A stretch of 64,000 nt of DNA. Origin: Chromatiaceae bacterium (GTDB lineage: Bacteria; Pseudomonadota; Gammaproteobacteria; Chromatiales; Chromatiaceae). Under the pieces are notes generated by a model. That model did not search any database, was not told the DNA's origin, and worked only from the letters and a program-made list of their open reading frames with translations. Numbering within the stretch: the stretch's first letter is position 1; each line of letters opens with the position of its first letter. Positions 20,701 to 28,519 of the stretch are shown here, one piece after another. Location of the stretch: positions 40,278-104,277 of the forward strand of contig JACDZG010000007.1 in assembly GCA_013426805.1 (NCBI GenBank), in the 5' to 3' direction. The position numbers were made by a program, and so were the translations under genes.

Positions 20701-22567
20701 GTTGGAGGGTCGCGGGCTGGACAGCGATCTCAAAGGCTTGGGTGGCGACTCCACCGTGTCCGTCCGTGACCCGGATGCCGACCGCCACGGGCGAGGCGGC
20801 GGCATCGGACTCGGCCGGGGTCCACTGGATCAGGCCGTCGGCGGGGTCGATCGCCATGGCGGCGGGACCCACGGTGAGGCTATAGGTCAGCGTGTCGCCG
20901 TCCTGGTCCGTGGCCGTGACGGCGTAGCGGTAAGGCTGGCCGACGGTGGCCGCGGCGGGCGGGGTGGAGTCGATGGACGGGTCGTGGTTCGGGGGCGGCG
21001 GCAGGCTCACCGTGACCGTCACGGTCGCGGGCTGGCTCGGGAGTGTGCCGTCGTTGACGATGAGCTGGGCGACGTAGATGCCCGGCAGGTTCGGCACCAA
21101 GGTGGCGACTGCGGCATCGGTGCCGGAGAGGTCCGGGCCGGCGCCTGGCGGGGCGCTGGTCAGTAACCATTGGAAGCTGAGCGGGTCGCCGTCGGCGTCG
21201 GTGGAACAACTGACGAGGCTGATGGCGTCGCCCGTCTGCGCGGACGCTACCGGGGCGATACAGGCCAGGGGGCGGGAGTTCTCGGTCGAGACGGTGACGG
21301 TGTGCGCGTCGCTGTTGAGGTTGCCGTCGTTGACGATGAGCTGGCCGAGGTAGGGACCGGGCAGATCGACGGCGAAGGTCGGCGCGACGGCATGTGCGTC
21401 ACTCAACCCGGCGGCACTGCCGGACGGGGCGGTGAGGGACCAGAGGTAGCCCAGGTCGTCGCCATCGACATCGCTGGAGGCGCTGCCGTCCAGGGTGACG
21501 ATGGTGCCGACAAAGACCGACTGGTCGGGGCCGGCGTTGGCGACCGGTTTGGAGTTCTCCGTCGTCACGGTGACGCTGTCGGGGGCGCTGTCCTCGATCC
21601 CGTCGTTGACGATGAGGGTGCCCAGGTAGCTGTCGGGGCGGTCCAGGGTGAAATGTGGCCGCGGGGCCTGGAGGTTGTCGAGGGCGGCGGTGCTGCCGTT
21701 CGGCGGGGCCAGGGCCCACCGGTAGGTCAGCGGCTGGCGGTCGACATCGGTGGAGGCGCTGCCGTCGAGTTCGACGCTGGTGCCGACCCGGGCGGTCTGA
21801 TCCGGTCCGGCGTTGGCGATGGGCGGGCTATTGAGGGTGGAAACCCGCACGCTGTCGGTGGCACTGGCGCCCCGGCCGTCGGAGACGGTGAGTCCGATGT
21901 CGTAGTTGCCGAAGCGGTCGAGCTGGAAGCTGGGGTTGAGGATCGTCCGGCCGGAGAGTGCGGCGGTGCTGCCGGGGGCGCGGGCGAGGAAGGACCAGTC
22001 GAAGGTCAGCGGGTTGCCGTCCGGGTCGGTGGAGGCGCTGGCGTCGAGGGTGACGATGGCGCCGACGCGAGCGGTCTGGTCGGCTCCAGCGTTGGCGACC
22101 GGGGGGCGGTTGGGGACATCGGTTTCGACGCGGAAGCGGTGCGTCAATTTCGTGCGTTCCATCGGAAAACCGATCCGCAGACGGTTGGTCCGCGCGCCCG
22201 GGGCGAGTTGGAAGTCCGGCGACGTCGAGATGGTGAACCAGGGCTCCCCGGCCGCCGTCGTGCCTTCGGCATTTTGAACGGCCAGGCTAGACTCTGCGAC
22301 CACCAAGCGGGTGGGTCCGCTCAGGGGCTCGGTGCTGTCGTTGCGCAGATTGGCATAGACGCTGTATTGGCTATTGATGCGCTCGAAGACTGGGAGCGTG
22401 GTCTCGACGGCGACGCCGCCGCGGGGCGTGAAGTCGGCAACCGTGGTCAGTGGCGCGGAGAGACCGGCGAGGAGGGTCCACCAGAAGGCCGCGAGAAAGG
22501 CGATGGATTGGTGCAGCCGGCGACGACCATGGATGTTCGCAATCGGTGCGGAAGGTCCGATGGACAT
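14723..22567 (-). CDS. Giant PKD/PASTA/NHL/RHS-repeat surface protein with toxin-like tail
   Basis: A 2,614-residue protein. From the N-terminus: a signal-like hydrophobic segment (IAFLAAFWWTLLAGLSA), four PKD domains (each with an ANAGPDQ-type start, near 22110, 21835, 21555 and 21280), an Ig-like domain (about 20980-20750), a PASTA-like domain (20696-20505), a carboxypeptidase-regulatory-like domain (20350-20170), NHL propeller repeats (18640-17790), many YD/RHS repeats (17720-15540) and the RHS core DHLGSPRLVYD (about 15400). After DPSGL near 15095, a roughly 125-residue unique tail ends in a HHNCRSW segment. This is the architecture of polymorphic toxins. The tail and core end are visibly more AT-rich than the body. 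The ATG at 22567 follows AGGAG; a longer frame upstream lacks a signal peptide. Confidence 0.88.
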   Translation of the reverse strand: MSIGPSAPIANIHGRRRLHQSIAFLAAFWWTLLAGLSAPLTTVADFTPRGGVAVETTLPVFERINSQYSVYANLRNDSTEPLSGPTRLVVAESSLAVQNAEGTTAAGEPWFTISTSPDFQLAPGARTNRLRIGFPMERTKLTHRFRVETDVPNRPPVANAGADQTARVGAIVTLDASASTDPDGNPLTFDWSFLARAPGSTAALSGRTILNPSFQLDRFGNYDIGLTVSDGRGASATDSVRVSTLNSPPIANAGPDQTARVGTSVELDGSASTDVDRQPLTYRWALAPPNGSTAALDNLQAPRPHFTLDRPDSYLGTLIVNDGIEDSAPDSVTVTTENSKPVANAGPDQSVFVGTIVTLDGSASSDVDGDDLGYLWSLTAPSGSAAGLSDAHAVAPTFAVDLPGPYLGQLIVNDGNLNSDAHTVTVSTENSRPLACIAPVASAQTGDAISLVSCSTDADGDPLSFQWLLTSAPPGAGPDLSGTDAAVATLVPNLPGIYVAQLIVNDGTLPSQPATVTVTVSLPPPPNHDPSIDSTPPAAATVGQPYRYAVTATDQDGDTLTYSLTVGPAAMAIDPADGLIQWTPAESDAAASPVAVGIRVTDGHGGVATQAFEIAVQPATLQPVVPTLVGQPRAAAMQLITDAKLSLGTLSYQHDALHPDGQVTAQTPAPGTLVDLGTPVALTVSLGPDQGLPPNPETVAPPPDPTEVTPLHESVDFLYTGDNPIQTGVAPGTLAPERIAVVRGRVLDRDAQPLPGVRVTLKDHPELGQTLTRADGAYDLAVNGGGLLVVQFERSGYLPAQRKIDTPWRDFATLDDLVLLPLDAQVTVIDLADSTRPFQVAAGSVVADADGSRQAAVLIPRGTSASMTLPDGSTVPLATLSLRATEYTVGDQGPAAMPGELPPNSGYTYAVELSADEALAVGATRIDFSQPVPFYVDNFLNFPVGEIVPVGWYDYAKAAWVPSPNGRVIKVLSIDAERRAVLDVAGTGQGADAAALAALGITDDERATLAQRYAPGASLWRVQIEHLTPWDCNWPWGLPPVGDLLDWLKDAPGASDDTPPDPTDSDCRDGCVINSQRQSLGESINLVGVPFDLHYSSDRVPGRTDANTIDVSITGGPETLANNLQGVDLTIEVAGQRIERHFPAEANQTFSWNWDGMDAYGRQVTGIQDATITLNYRYPLVYYGAGAAFQASFAQFADPSMTPIGRRGTYTGALERKFTKGLGVPTQDTVGLAAWSLGIHHSYGPEEILLYGNGDRHTAKAQVFNTAQQMVFNLSPSGDIAISKEGVLYFVYGHSIWKRDANGLSAFAGNRSSSGFAGDNGPALNARFNNPVGLEFGPDGSLYVADSSNNRIRRIAPNGIVTTVAGTGAYAYTGDGGPATAAALKAPRHVAVGIDGSLYIADRSSFAIRKVTPDGRITTIAGNGAAAFVSFGPAVNSSLFYPNGVAVDPAGNVYLTHSNCEVFKISTEGILSRFAGNTYYNCYTGWNGFAGDGGPAVSARLNQPEGITVGPDGNVYIGDARNGRIRRVDRNGIITTVAGSGSTNAYQGDGYPAVQTNLSVPDYPTFGPDGRLYVMDDGANRLLRISASLPRLSADQLTGLGNILVANPAGTEGYYFDAAGRHLATLDTVSGAVLYTFGYSSLGTLETVTDRDGRITRIERRADGTPTAIVAPDGQRTTLTLDSSGWLASVADPVGNTHRMTYTAGGLLTGFEKPNGYRSAYTYDALGRFQTDTDPAGGGWTLERTEETRGYTAGMTSGEGRVSRFAVESLTTGDRRHTNTAPDGTLTTTLFATNGSETTSLPTGITLRRQEGPDPRFGMVAPVATEQKTTTPAGLIRTLTSSRTLTSSRTATLATASDPFSLTALTETTAVNGRATIATYSGATRTWTLRTPLGRTATSTLDAKGRVTASQLAGLASTALAYNADGRLTAIAEGAEVNGGADARLTALAYHGSGPQQGFLASLTDAAGRQVAFAYDAAGRLREQALPGDRLVSYDYDANGNLLSLTPPGRPAHTFTYNAVDLVASYNPPAVPGGGSTNYQYNLDKQLTLVQRPDGKTLAYDYHPESGKLTALIIDRGTYQYSYDAGTGQLTAIQDPAGGRLTYGYDGNLRTSVAWSGEVSGSLGLAYDNDFRVREIKVNGADPIAYTYDNDGRIIQAGAETLTYRADNGLLERITIGNHTATYGYNAFGELASILERNNDRTLYEVHYTRDKLGRIETKTETIEGTAKVYRYGYDAAGRLAQVEEDGTVTASYTYDANGNRLTAPGLTGTPVYDDQDRLLVYGGATFTYTANGELRTKTEGGQTTTYDYDELGNLIRVDLPDGSVIEYVIDGQNRRVGKKVDGVLIQGFVHQDQLNPVAELDGDGNIVSRFIYASRRNVPDYMTKNGRTFRIISDHLGSPRLVYDIDALGVVQQIEFDSFGNTLMNTNPGFQPFWFSGGIVDNDTGFVRFGKRDYDADGSRWTMKDPNLFTLIESNFFAYVGNDSVNTTDPSGLNWFCQENTTSNWGLHQRVALRDNLFNLESGMSFGAYDGYTTRGKVQDDSGASATDLVQCTYVTQDESERIKSALERLLGRTHPYPTTVLTWLPGAFHHNCRSWSEEVYENVERELKKARE

Positions 22568-22625
22568 GGCGGGGCTCCTGTACGCCAAAGGGTGAAGGTT
22601 GCTGCGGTGCCGGTCGGGGGCCTGC

Positions 22626-23354
22626 TTAGCGGTGCGTGCGGCTGGGCCTTGGCGTCCTCGCAAGGCTTGCGAGGGCTGGCAGGGCGAGCAGCATCAGGGC
22701 CAGCGGCGCCGGTGTCGGCGTCGCAAAGACCTCGGTCAGGGTGACGTTGCCGATCTGGACGGCGGAACCAAGGCCGTTGGGCTGACCGAACCCATCGACG
22801 CCAACGGCGAGTTGGAAGTCGAGGGACCAACCGGTCCGGTTGGCGAACGTCGTGCTGTCGAGCACGACGCTGAATGTGTTGCTGCCGTAGCTGGTCCGCG
22901 GGTCGATCAGGAACCCGAGCAGTCCGTCAGCGCCCTAAAGATTGCCGAAGCCGTCGTTGAGCGCCACGGAGAAGATATCGCCGCTTGCTGGGTCGCCATC
23001 CTCCCCGGTGAAAAGCCAGTCAAAGGTCAGGTGGATTGCCGCGCCTGGCGACAGGGTGGTGTCCAGCGCTTGACTCAAGGTGTTGGCGAAGAGTACGGCG
23101 TTGAGCGGTACGCTCGAAATGTCGCCCGGAAGGCTCCATTAGTCCGCTCCGATCCGAGCACTGTAGGTGCCGGGGGCGCCGATGACGCTGAAGTCGCTGC
23201 TGCTGCCGGGGCCACCATCGGTGTCGAGGGTCCAGCCGGTGAAGTCGCCGGTGGCAAAATTGCCGTTGGCGAGACTGACGGCGAGTGCCGTGGAGGGGAC
23301 CACGGCTGCGAGGAGACAAAACGCGGCGAAGTGTGCGCGGCTGTTCTGATTCAT
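22626..23354 (-). pseudogene. PEP-CTERM-like secreted protein with two in-frame stops
   Basis: One continuous reading frame of 243 codons interrupted by TAA at 23139-23141 and TAG at 22935-22937. It begins with a clear signal peptide (MNQNSRAHFAAFCLLAAVV, then TALA). The body is typical of PEP-CTERM family beta-sandwich proteins (NGNFATGDFTGWTLDTDG; FDWLFTGEDGD; LGFLIDPRTSYG). It ends with PTPAPLALMLLALPALASL followed by basic residues, a variant sorting tail. Frame is preserved across both stops, so these are point mutations rather than frameshifts. It lies 58 bp upstream of the RHS gene on the same strand. Confidence 0.8.
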
Positions 23355-23575
23355 CGGGGTACTCGAGTGCGTCGCTGTCCTGACAAACGCAAGACCCTGA
23401 AGTCCTTAACGGCACCGGACTCCAACAGGTGTTGCCTGTGGTGCTTCAGAGGAATGCTCGACGGCTGCACCGAGGGCACTCGGCCAAACTTCCCCTACTG
23501 ACGGATGGTATCTCGATTTGGTGGATGTAGAAAGCAAAAAAATGCTTGAACGGCGGCATCTGGAGGATCCGGACC

Positions 23576-23806
23576 TCAGCCACCGGGTCGGCCTTCCGGG
23601 ACGAAGGGCTCCGCATCCGCTACCGGCACCATCCGCGACATGAGGATGTCGCGTACCAGGTCGATGGGGAGGTCCGGGTTGTCGAGGGCGGCACGGCCAA
23701 GCTGCGCCCAGAATTCGATCTGCTGCGGGATGGAGCGGTATTCAGCCTTGGCGGTCGTACTGGCCGCCTGGTAAAGGGCGTCGCTGACGCGTACTGAGAC
23801 GCTCAT
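23576..23806 (-). CDS. ParD-like antitoxin
   Basis: A 76-residue protein of the ParD-like family, recognisable by MSVSVRVSDALYQAA, EYRSIPQQIEFWAQLGRAAL and DNPDLPIDLVRDIL. These are ribbon-helix-helix-type proteins presumed to be antitoxins. Its start overlaps the stop of the upstream AAA-ATPase/nuclease gene (ATGA), so the two are coupled. No RelE-like toxin lies beside it, and the partner, if any, may be that ATPase. Confidence 0.8.
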   Translation of the reverse strand: MSVSVRVSDALYQAASTTAKAEYRSIPQQIEFWAQLGRAALDNPDLPIDLVRDILMSRMVPVADAEPFVPEGRPGG

Positions 23807-25359
23807 GGTGACTCCTGAAGCGTCTCGACCTCAAACCCGACCACCCCGCGCTGCTCGCGGCTGAATTCGATGCCGATCAAATGGATCGGCTGGCCCGCGG
23901 CCCGGTATTTGTCCGCGTAGCCCCGCTCCTTTAGCTGTTGCAAAGCCCGCCCCGCGGGCTCCAACTCCACCACCTTGAACTCGAACAGCCAAATCCGGCG
24001 GTTGAACTTCAGCGTCAGATCGACCCGGCCCTGGCGACTGGCGTCCTCCGCCGTCAAGTCCAGGCCCAGCGCGGCCAGGTGGCTGTAGAAGACGCTGGCG
24101 TAATAACCCTCGTAACGGGCAATGGGATTGCCGGTGTGCCATTGGTAAGGAATCGCCGCGAACAGGCTGTCGAGATGGGCTCGGAAGCCCGCGAAATCCG
24201 TGGCTGCCAGCACGTCATAGAGCCGGGTGACGGCGCGCTCGGCCTGCATGGGATCACCCATCAGCCCTTTGAGCAACGCATCATTCAAGGCGCTCTCCAC
24301 CTCGAGATTGGGATAACCGAGCCGGTATTCGGTGCGTGCGCCGATCCGCCGTGCACCGGTGAAGGTGAGATAACCGGTCTGCCACAGCAGGGCCTCCGTT
24401 GCGATGGCGTCCACATCGAAACTCGCCAGCAGCGCTTCTGATGCGTGCAGTTGGGCCAGATGGGGGGTGAAGTAACCGCGTGCGGTGAGCAGATCCACCA
24501 GAAAGGTCGGCGTGCCGGTTTCAAACCACCAGGTGCGAAACTCGCGCTTCTGGAACAGCAGCAACAGATCGAAGGGGTTGTAAACCGCTTCCCCGGTCCA
24601 GTTGTAGCCGTTGTACCAGCGCCGGATGTCATCCCGGTCCAGACCCGCCAGTTCAGGCGCGAAGACGGTTTCGACGTCTTGCTCGGTATAGCCGCAAAGT
24701 GCCGAATAAGCAGCGTCGACGGTGATGTCGTTGAGATTATTCAACCCCGAGAAAATGCTCACCTTGCTGAACTTGCTCACCCCGGTGATGAACACAAAGC
24801 GGACATGTGCATCGTTGTCTTTGATGACTGAATAGAGATCGCGCAGCCCGTCGCGCGCGGCGCGCGCGGTGGCGGGATCGGTGAGATTATCGAGGATCGG
24901 TTTGTCGTATTCGTCGACCAGCACCACCGCCCGCTGGCCGGTCGCGGCATGGGCCAGCCGCAGCAGCTCCGCGAAGCAGGCGCCGCTCCCGGTTTCGGTG
25001 CAGCGCAGCCCCAGCGCGTCCTGATTAATGCGCAGTTGTTCCCCGATCTTATACTCCAGTGCCACGCGATCCTGTACGATACCGCCCCCGAAGCTGATCC
25101 GGATGACCGGATAGCGGGTGGCCCAGTCCCAGTGCGGATGGATCAGCAGTCCGCGGAACAGCGCTTCGTTACCGGCGAAGAGTTCCCCCAGGGTATCGAG
25201 CAGCAGCGACTTGCCGAAGCGGCGCGGACGTGACAGAAAATACTGGGTGCCTTCGTCGGTCAACTGCCGGATGAAGCCGGTCTTATCCACATAGTAATGA
25301 TCATCCGCGCGGATCTTGGCGAAGGTCTGGATGCCGATCGGCAGTCTGCGGCGGTGCAT
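23803..25359 (-). CDS. AAA-ATPase with C-terminal PD-(D/E)XK nuclease domain
   Basis: A 518-residue protein of the AAA-ATPase_like/PDDEXK_9 (DUF1703) family. The N-terminal FAKIRADDHYYVDKTGFI segment, Walker A PRRFGKSLLL and Walker B AVVLVDEYDKPIL are intact. The C-terminal nuclease core reads GRVDLTLKF then WLFEFKVVE, consistent with D and ExK catalytic residues. Such genes are very common in Bacteroidetes and Chromatiaceae, often in multiple copies; their role is not settled and may involve defence or mobile DNA. The start was set at ATG 25359 (MHRRRLPIGIQTF), because 24 upstream codons lack family similarity. Confidence 0.85.
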   Translation of the reverse strand: MHRRRLPIGIQTFAKIRADDHYYVDKTGFIRQLTDEGTQYFLSRPRRFGKSLLLDTLGELFAGNEALFRGLLIHPHWDWATRYPVIRISFGGGIVQDRVALEYKIGEQLRINQDALGLRCTETGSGACFAELLRLAHAATGQRAVVLVDEYDKPILDNLTDPATARAARDGLRDLYSVIKDNDAHVRFVFITGVSKFSKVSIFSGLNNLNDITVDAAYSALCGYTEQDVETVFAPELAGLDRDDIRRWYNGYNWTGEAVYNPFDLLLLFQKREFRTWWFETGTPTFLVDLLTARGYFTPHLAQLHASEALLASFDVDAIATEALLWQTGYLTFTGARRIGARTEYRLGYPNLEVESALNDALLKGLMGDPMQAERAVTRLYDVLAATDFAGFRAHLDSLFAAIPYQWHTGNPIARYEGYYASVFYSHLAALGLDLTAEDASRQGRVDLTLKFNRRIWLFEFKVVELEPAGRALQQLKERGYADKYRAAGQPIHLIGIEFSREQRGVVGFEVETLQESP

Positions 25360-25525
25360 GGCGGGCCTCGGAAGCGGGGATGCGAAACGTCTGAATTCAG
25401 GATAATCCCGGAAAGAGCCGTTGTCGCGCAACGCCGCAAAGATCGCAAAGTACGTTCAAGGCGCTTGGATTCTGGGCTATCCTAACCGGCTTGCATCCTC
25501 CAACGGTGACCGGACGAAGAGACCC

Positions 25526-26737
25526 ATGAGCCCAGCCCAGCACGCCCTGCCCCCTTTGCCTTCCCTGCTGTTCAGCGGCCTGCTGGCCCTGTGCGCCCTG
25601 CCCTGGGGCAACCCCGCCCTGGCCGACGCCGTGACTCAGGTTCAAGGGCTGCCCAAAGCGGGGCTGCTGGTCCAGGGGGCTGGTAAGGCCGCGGTCTCCC
25701 ACAACCCCGATCTGCCGCTGATGCCGGCCTCGACCATGAAAGTGCTGACCGCCCTGGCGGCGATCGACACCTGGGGCCGCGACTATCATTTCGAGACCGA
25801 TTTCTACCAGGACGGCCAGGGCCGGCTCTGGGTGAAAGGACGCGCCGATCCCTATCTGGTTTCGGAGGAGCTGGACCTGATCGCCCAGGGGCTCAAGTCC
25901 GCCGGCGTCAAGCGCGTGACCGGCATCGGGCTGGACGACAGCTACTTTGACAAGGATGTCGAGATCGCCGGCCGGTCGGCCTCGAACAATCCCTACGACG
26001 CACCGGTGACGGCCCTGGCCGCCAACTTCAATACGGTCAACCTGGTCCGCAGCGGCGCCACCGTGTCCAGCGCCGAACCCCAAACCCCGCTGACCGACAC
26101 CGCGCGCCGCTTCGGTAAGATGGGCGGAGCCGGCACCCAGCGGGTGAATCTCAAACAACGGCTGACGGCGGTCGGTTATTTCGGCGAATTGTTGGCGGCC
26201 AAACTCCAAGCGGCGGGGATCGAAGTCTCCGGCGGGCAGGAGATCGCACCCCTGCCGGGTGGCTCCAAGCTGGTCTATCGGCACAAGAACACCCGCACCC
26301 TGGCGGCCATGCTGACGCCGACGCTGAAATACTCCAATAATTTCGTCGCCAATGCGCTCTTCCTGCGGCTCGCCGACCCGCAGGGCAAGGGCCGGGTGAG
26401 TATCGCCGCCGCCCAGCGCGCCATGACTGAGTTTGCCCGCCGCAAATTCAAATGGGCCGATTTCAAGATCGAGGATGGTGCCGGACTGTCGCGCGGCAAC
26501 CGCCTCTCGACCCGCCAGTTGGTGGATGTGATGAATGCCTTCGCCCCCAACCGCGACCTGATGCCGGTGCAGGAGGGCAACAATGACGTGCGCGCCAAGA
26601 CCGGCACCCTCACCGGTGTCAGCGCCTATGCGGGTTATGTCCGACGCGACGGCACCTGGACGCCTTTTGCCCTGCTGATCAATCAACCCGTGGATGCCGG
26701 CCTGCGGCGGCGCGTGGCAAGCGCCCTGGTCCGCTGA
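25526..26737 (+). CDS. dacB: D-alanyl-D-alanine carboxypeptidase/endopeptidase (PBP4 type)
   Basis: A 403-residue peptidase S13 family protein acting on peptidoglycan cross-links in the periplasm. A signal peptide is visible (LLFSGLLALCALPWG, cleavage near ALADA). The penicillin-binding motifs are intact: SxxK in PASTMKV, SxN in YSNNFVAN and KTG in RAKTGTLTG. It is shorter than E. coli DacB (477), mainly in the inserted domains. The ATG at 25526 was chosen because it places the signal peptide near the N-terminus. It is transcribed divergently from the AAA-ATPase gene. Confidence 0.9.
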   Translation: MSPAQHALPPLPSLLFSGLLALCALPWGNPALADAVTQVQGLPKAGLLVQGAGKAAVSHNPDLPLMPASTMKVLTALAAIDTWGRDYHFETDFYQDGQGRLWVKGRADPYLVSEELDLIAQGLKSAGVKRVTGIGLDDSYFDKDVEIAGRSASNNPYDAPVTALAANFNTVNLVRSGATVSSAEPQTPLTDTARRFGKMGGAGTQRVNLKQRLTAVGYFGELLAAKLQAAGIEVSGGQEIAPLPGGSKLVYRHKNTRTLAAMLTPTLKYSNNFVANALFLRLADPQGKGRVSIAAAQRAMTEFARRKFKWADFKIEDGAGLSRGNRLSTRQLVDVMNAFAPNRDLMPVQEGNNDVRAKTGTLTGVSAYAGYVRRDGTWTPFALLINQPVDAGLRRRVASALVR

Positions 26738-26803
26738 TCGGTTCGGCTGACCGGATGCGCGGCCGGCCTGCCGCCGGTCCCCAAGCCCTAACAGGATGTC
26801 ATC

Positions 26804-27715
26804 GTGCGTGAACCCGACGTTGTGCCGCGCCTGTCGCGACCGCGAAAGCACCATCAACCGGCCGACGCCGTCCGGTCGGCCGGTCGGGTCTTAGTCTGCC
26901 TTGCGCTGACCGGAACACTCGCCGGCTGTGCGCAAACGCTGAGCGTACTGAGCGGTCGGGCCGCGGCCCCGTCGTCGCGCGAAACCTTCCTGTTCCGCAA
27001 GCCCGGTACCGCCTATCCATCGCTGGCGCCGCTGCTGCGGCGCGTCACCCCGGCGGTGGTGAATGTCGCGGTCGATGCGGTGGTGCGGATCGAGGAGAAC
27101 CCGCTGCTGAGCGATCCGGATTTCCGCCGGTTCATGGAGCGCTTCGGCATGGAGGTGCCCGAGGAGGGCGACACCGAACGGCGCCAGAGCGTGGGTTCCG
27201 GGTTGATCGTGGACAGCGAACGCGGCTATGTGCTGACCAACAAACATCTGTTGGACGGGGCCACCGCCATTGAGGTGACGCTCAAGGACCGACGCAGCTA
27301 CCGGGCCCGCCTGCTGGGAGCGGATGAAGGCACCGACCTGGCGGTACTGCAGATCCCCGCGGTCGACATCGCACCGCTCCCGTTCGGCGATTCCAAAACG
27401 CTGGAAGTCGGCGATTTCGTGATCGCGGTCGGCAACCCGTTCGGCCTGGGCCAGACGGTCACCTCGGGGATCGTCAGCGCCGTGGGGCGCAGCGGCGTGG
27501 GCGACGCCAGGCTGGGTGAACTGGTTCAGACCGATGCCTCCATCAACCCCGGCAATTCCGGCGGACCGCTGATCAACCTGGCCGGCGAAGTGGTCGGCAT
27601 CAATACCGCTCTGATGGGTCCTACCGGCGGGAATGTCGGGATCGGCTTTGCGGTGCCGAGCAACCGCGCCCGCGGCGCCCTGGCGCGGGTGCTGGCGCGG
27701 CGAGGCGGCGGTTAG
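26804..27715 (+). CDS. DegP-like trypsin-family serine protease, PDZ-less lipoprotein
   Basis: A 303-residue S1C (DegP/DegS-like) protease. The N-terminal hydrophobic stretch ends in LAGC, a lipobox, so it is probably an outer- or inner-membrane-anchored lipoprotein. The catalytic triad is visible: His in LTNKHLLDGA, Asp in GTDLAVLQI and Ser in GNSGGPL. The chain ends about 40 residues after the protease fold, so no PDZ domain is present, unlike DegP, DegQ and DegS. The start is GTG 26804 preceded by AGGATG. It follows the PBP4 gene by 66 bp, and both act in the envelope. Confidence 0.88.
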   Translation: MREPDVVPRLSRPRKHHQPADAVRSAGRVLVCLALTGTLAGCAQTLSVLSGRAAAPSSRETFLFRKPGTAYPSLAPLLRRVTPAVVNVAVDAVVRIEENPLLSDPDFRRFMERFGMEVPEEGDTERRQSVGSGLIVDSERGYVLTNKHLLDGATAIEVTLKDRRSYRARLLGADEGTDLAVLQIPAVDIAPLPFGDSKTLEVGDFVIAVGNPFGLGQTVTSGIVSAVGRSGVGDARLGELVQTDASINPGNSGGPLINLAGEVVGINTALMGPTGGNVGIGFAVPSNRARGALARVLARRGGG

Positions 27716-27740
27716 GGTTGTTATCGCCTGCGCACCTTGG

Positions 27741-27791
27741 TGTAGGGGCGGGTTTCAAACACGCCCCTACGTTCGGTTATCACGTTCGACA
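27741..27791. repeat. Dispersed palindromic repeat, copy 2
   Basis: The second copy of the GTAGGGGCGGGTTT palindrome and its TATCACGTTCGAC tail found at 5571-5630. It again lies in the gap between converging 3' ends. Confidence 0.7.
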
Positions 27792-27796
27792 GCGAA

Positions 27797-28510
27797 CTAC
27801 CGGTAATCGGCCGCCTTTACCTGCTCGGCAGGGATGAAACGCGGGGTGAAGTCACTCGCTGTGCCGTCGGTGACCGCGCGTCCGCCGCGGTAGTCACGCA
27901 GCCGCCGCCACGCGATCCCGCGCTGTCCATCGCCCCGCACCACCTCGTCGGCGGCTAAGCCGAAGGCCTGCTCCCGCGCGTCCCAGGCAAGCGTCAGGCG
28001 CACATAGACCAAACCATCCGCATTGCTGATCCAACTCACCGTCAGTTCGCGGTCCGCGATGTCGATCTCGAAGGGGACGGCATCCGGGTTACGGTTGATG
28101 GTCCCCATGCACTGGACACATGGCAGGAGGTCCTCGGCCAGGACCTCGCGGCGGTAGACACCCGCGTCCGTCAGGCTAAAGATCGCCAAGGCGCGACTGC
28201 CCGACGGATGCAGAGGATCATCGCCGAAGGCCTCGCGCCGGTGCACGAGAATCACCACGTCCTCCAAGTTGTCGTCGGTCAGGAGCCCGCCATAAGACGC
28301 CACCGGATCCCATAGATCGGAGATCCAACGGCCCGGGTCAATGGGTTCGATCGACTCCGGTCGCGGCGTCTGCGCCGCGGCCGGGAGCGGTGCCAACCAG
28401 CAACCGAGCGCCAGCAGCAACCCTGACCAGCCGACGCGCGCCGGTTGGCGGATGCGGTGCGGCCCGGCGTCATCCCGGACCGGCACGACTGGACCGCGGA
28501 CCTGATCCAC
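27797..28510 (-). CDS. Secreted protein of unknown function
   Basis: A 237-residue protein with an N-terminal hydrophobic segment (WSGLLLALGCWLAPLPAAAQ) that looks like a signal peptide ending at AAAQ. The rest is soluble with a central CVQC pair and a beta-rich character. I do not recognise a family. The start is a GTG about 10 bp after the stop of the upstream oxidoreductase gene, so the two are probably cotranscribed. Confidence 0.7.
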   Translation of the reverse strand: MDQVRGPVVPVRDDAGPHRIRQPARVGWSGLLLALGCWLAPLPAAAQTPRPESIEPIDPGRWISDLWDPVASYGGLLTDDNLEDVVILVHRREAFGDDPLHPSGSRALAIFSLTDAGVYRREVLAEDLLPCVQCMGTINRNPDAVPFEIDIADRELTVSWISNADGLVYVRLTLAWDAREQAFGLAADEVVRGDGQRGIAWRRLRDYRGGRAVTDGTASDFTPRFIPAEQVKAADYR

Positions 28511-28519
28511 CCGACCGGC

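Noticed and set aside
10720..23354. Stop-codon reassignment as an explanation for in-frame stops
   Set aside because: Three different stops (TGA, TAA, TAG) occur in two decayed genes while intact genes use all of them as normal stops; point mutations are simpler.
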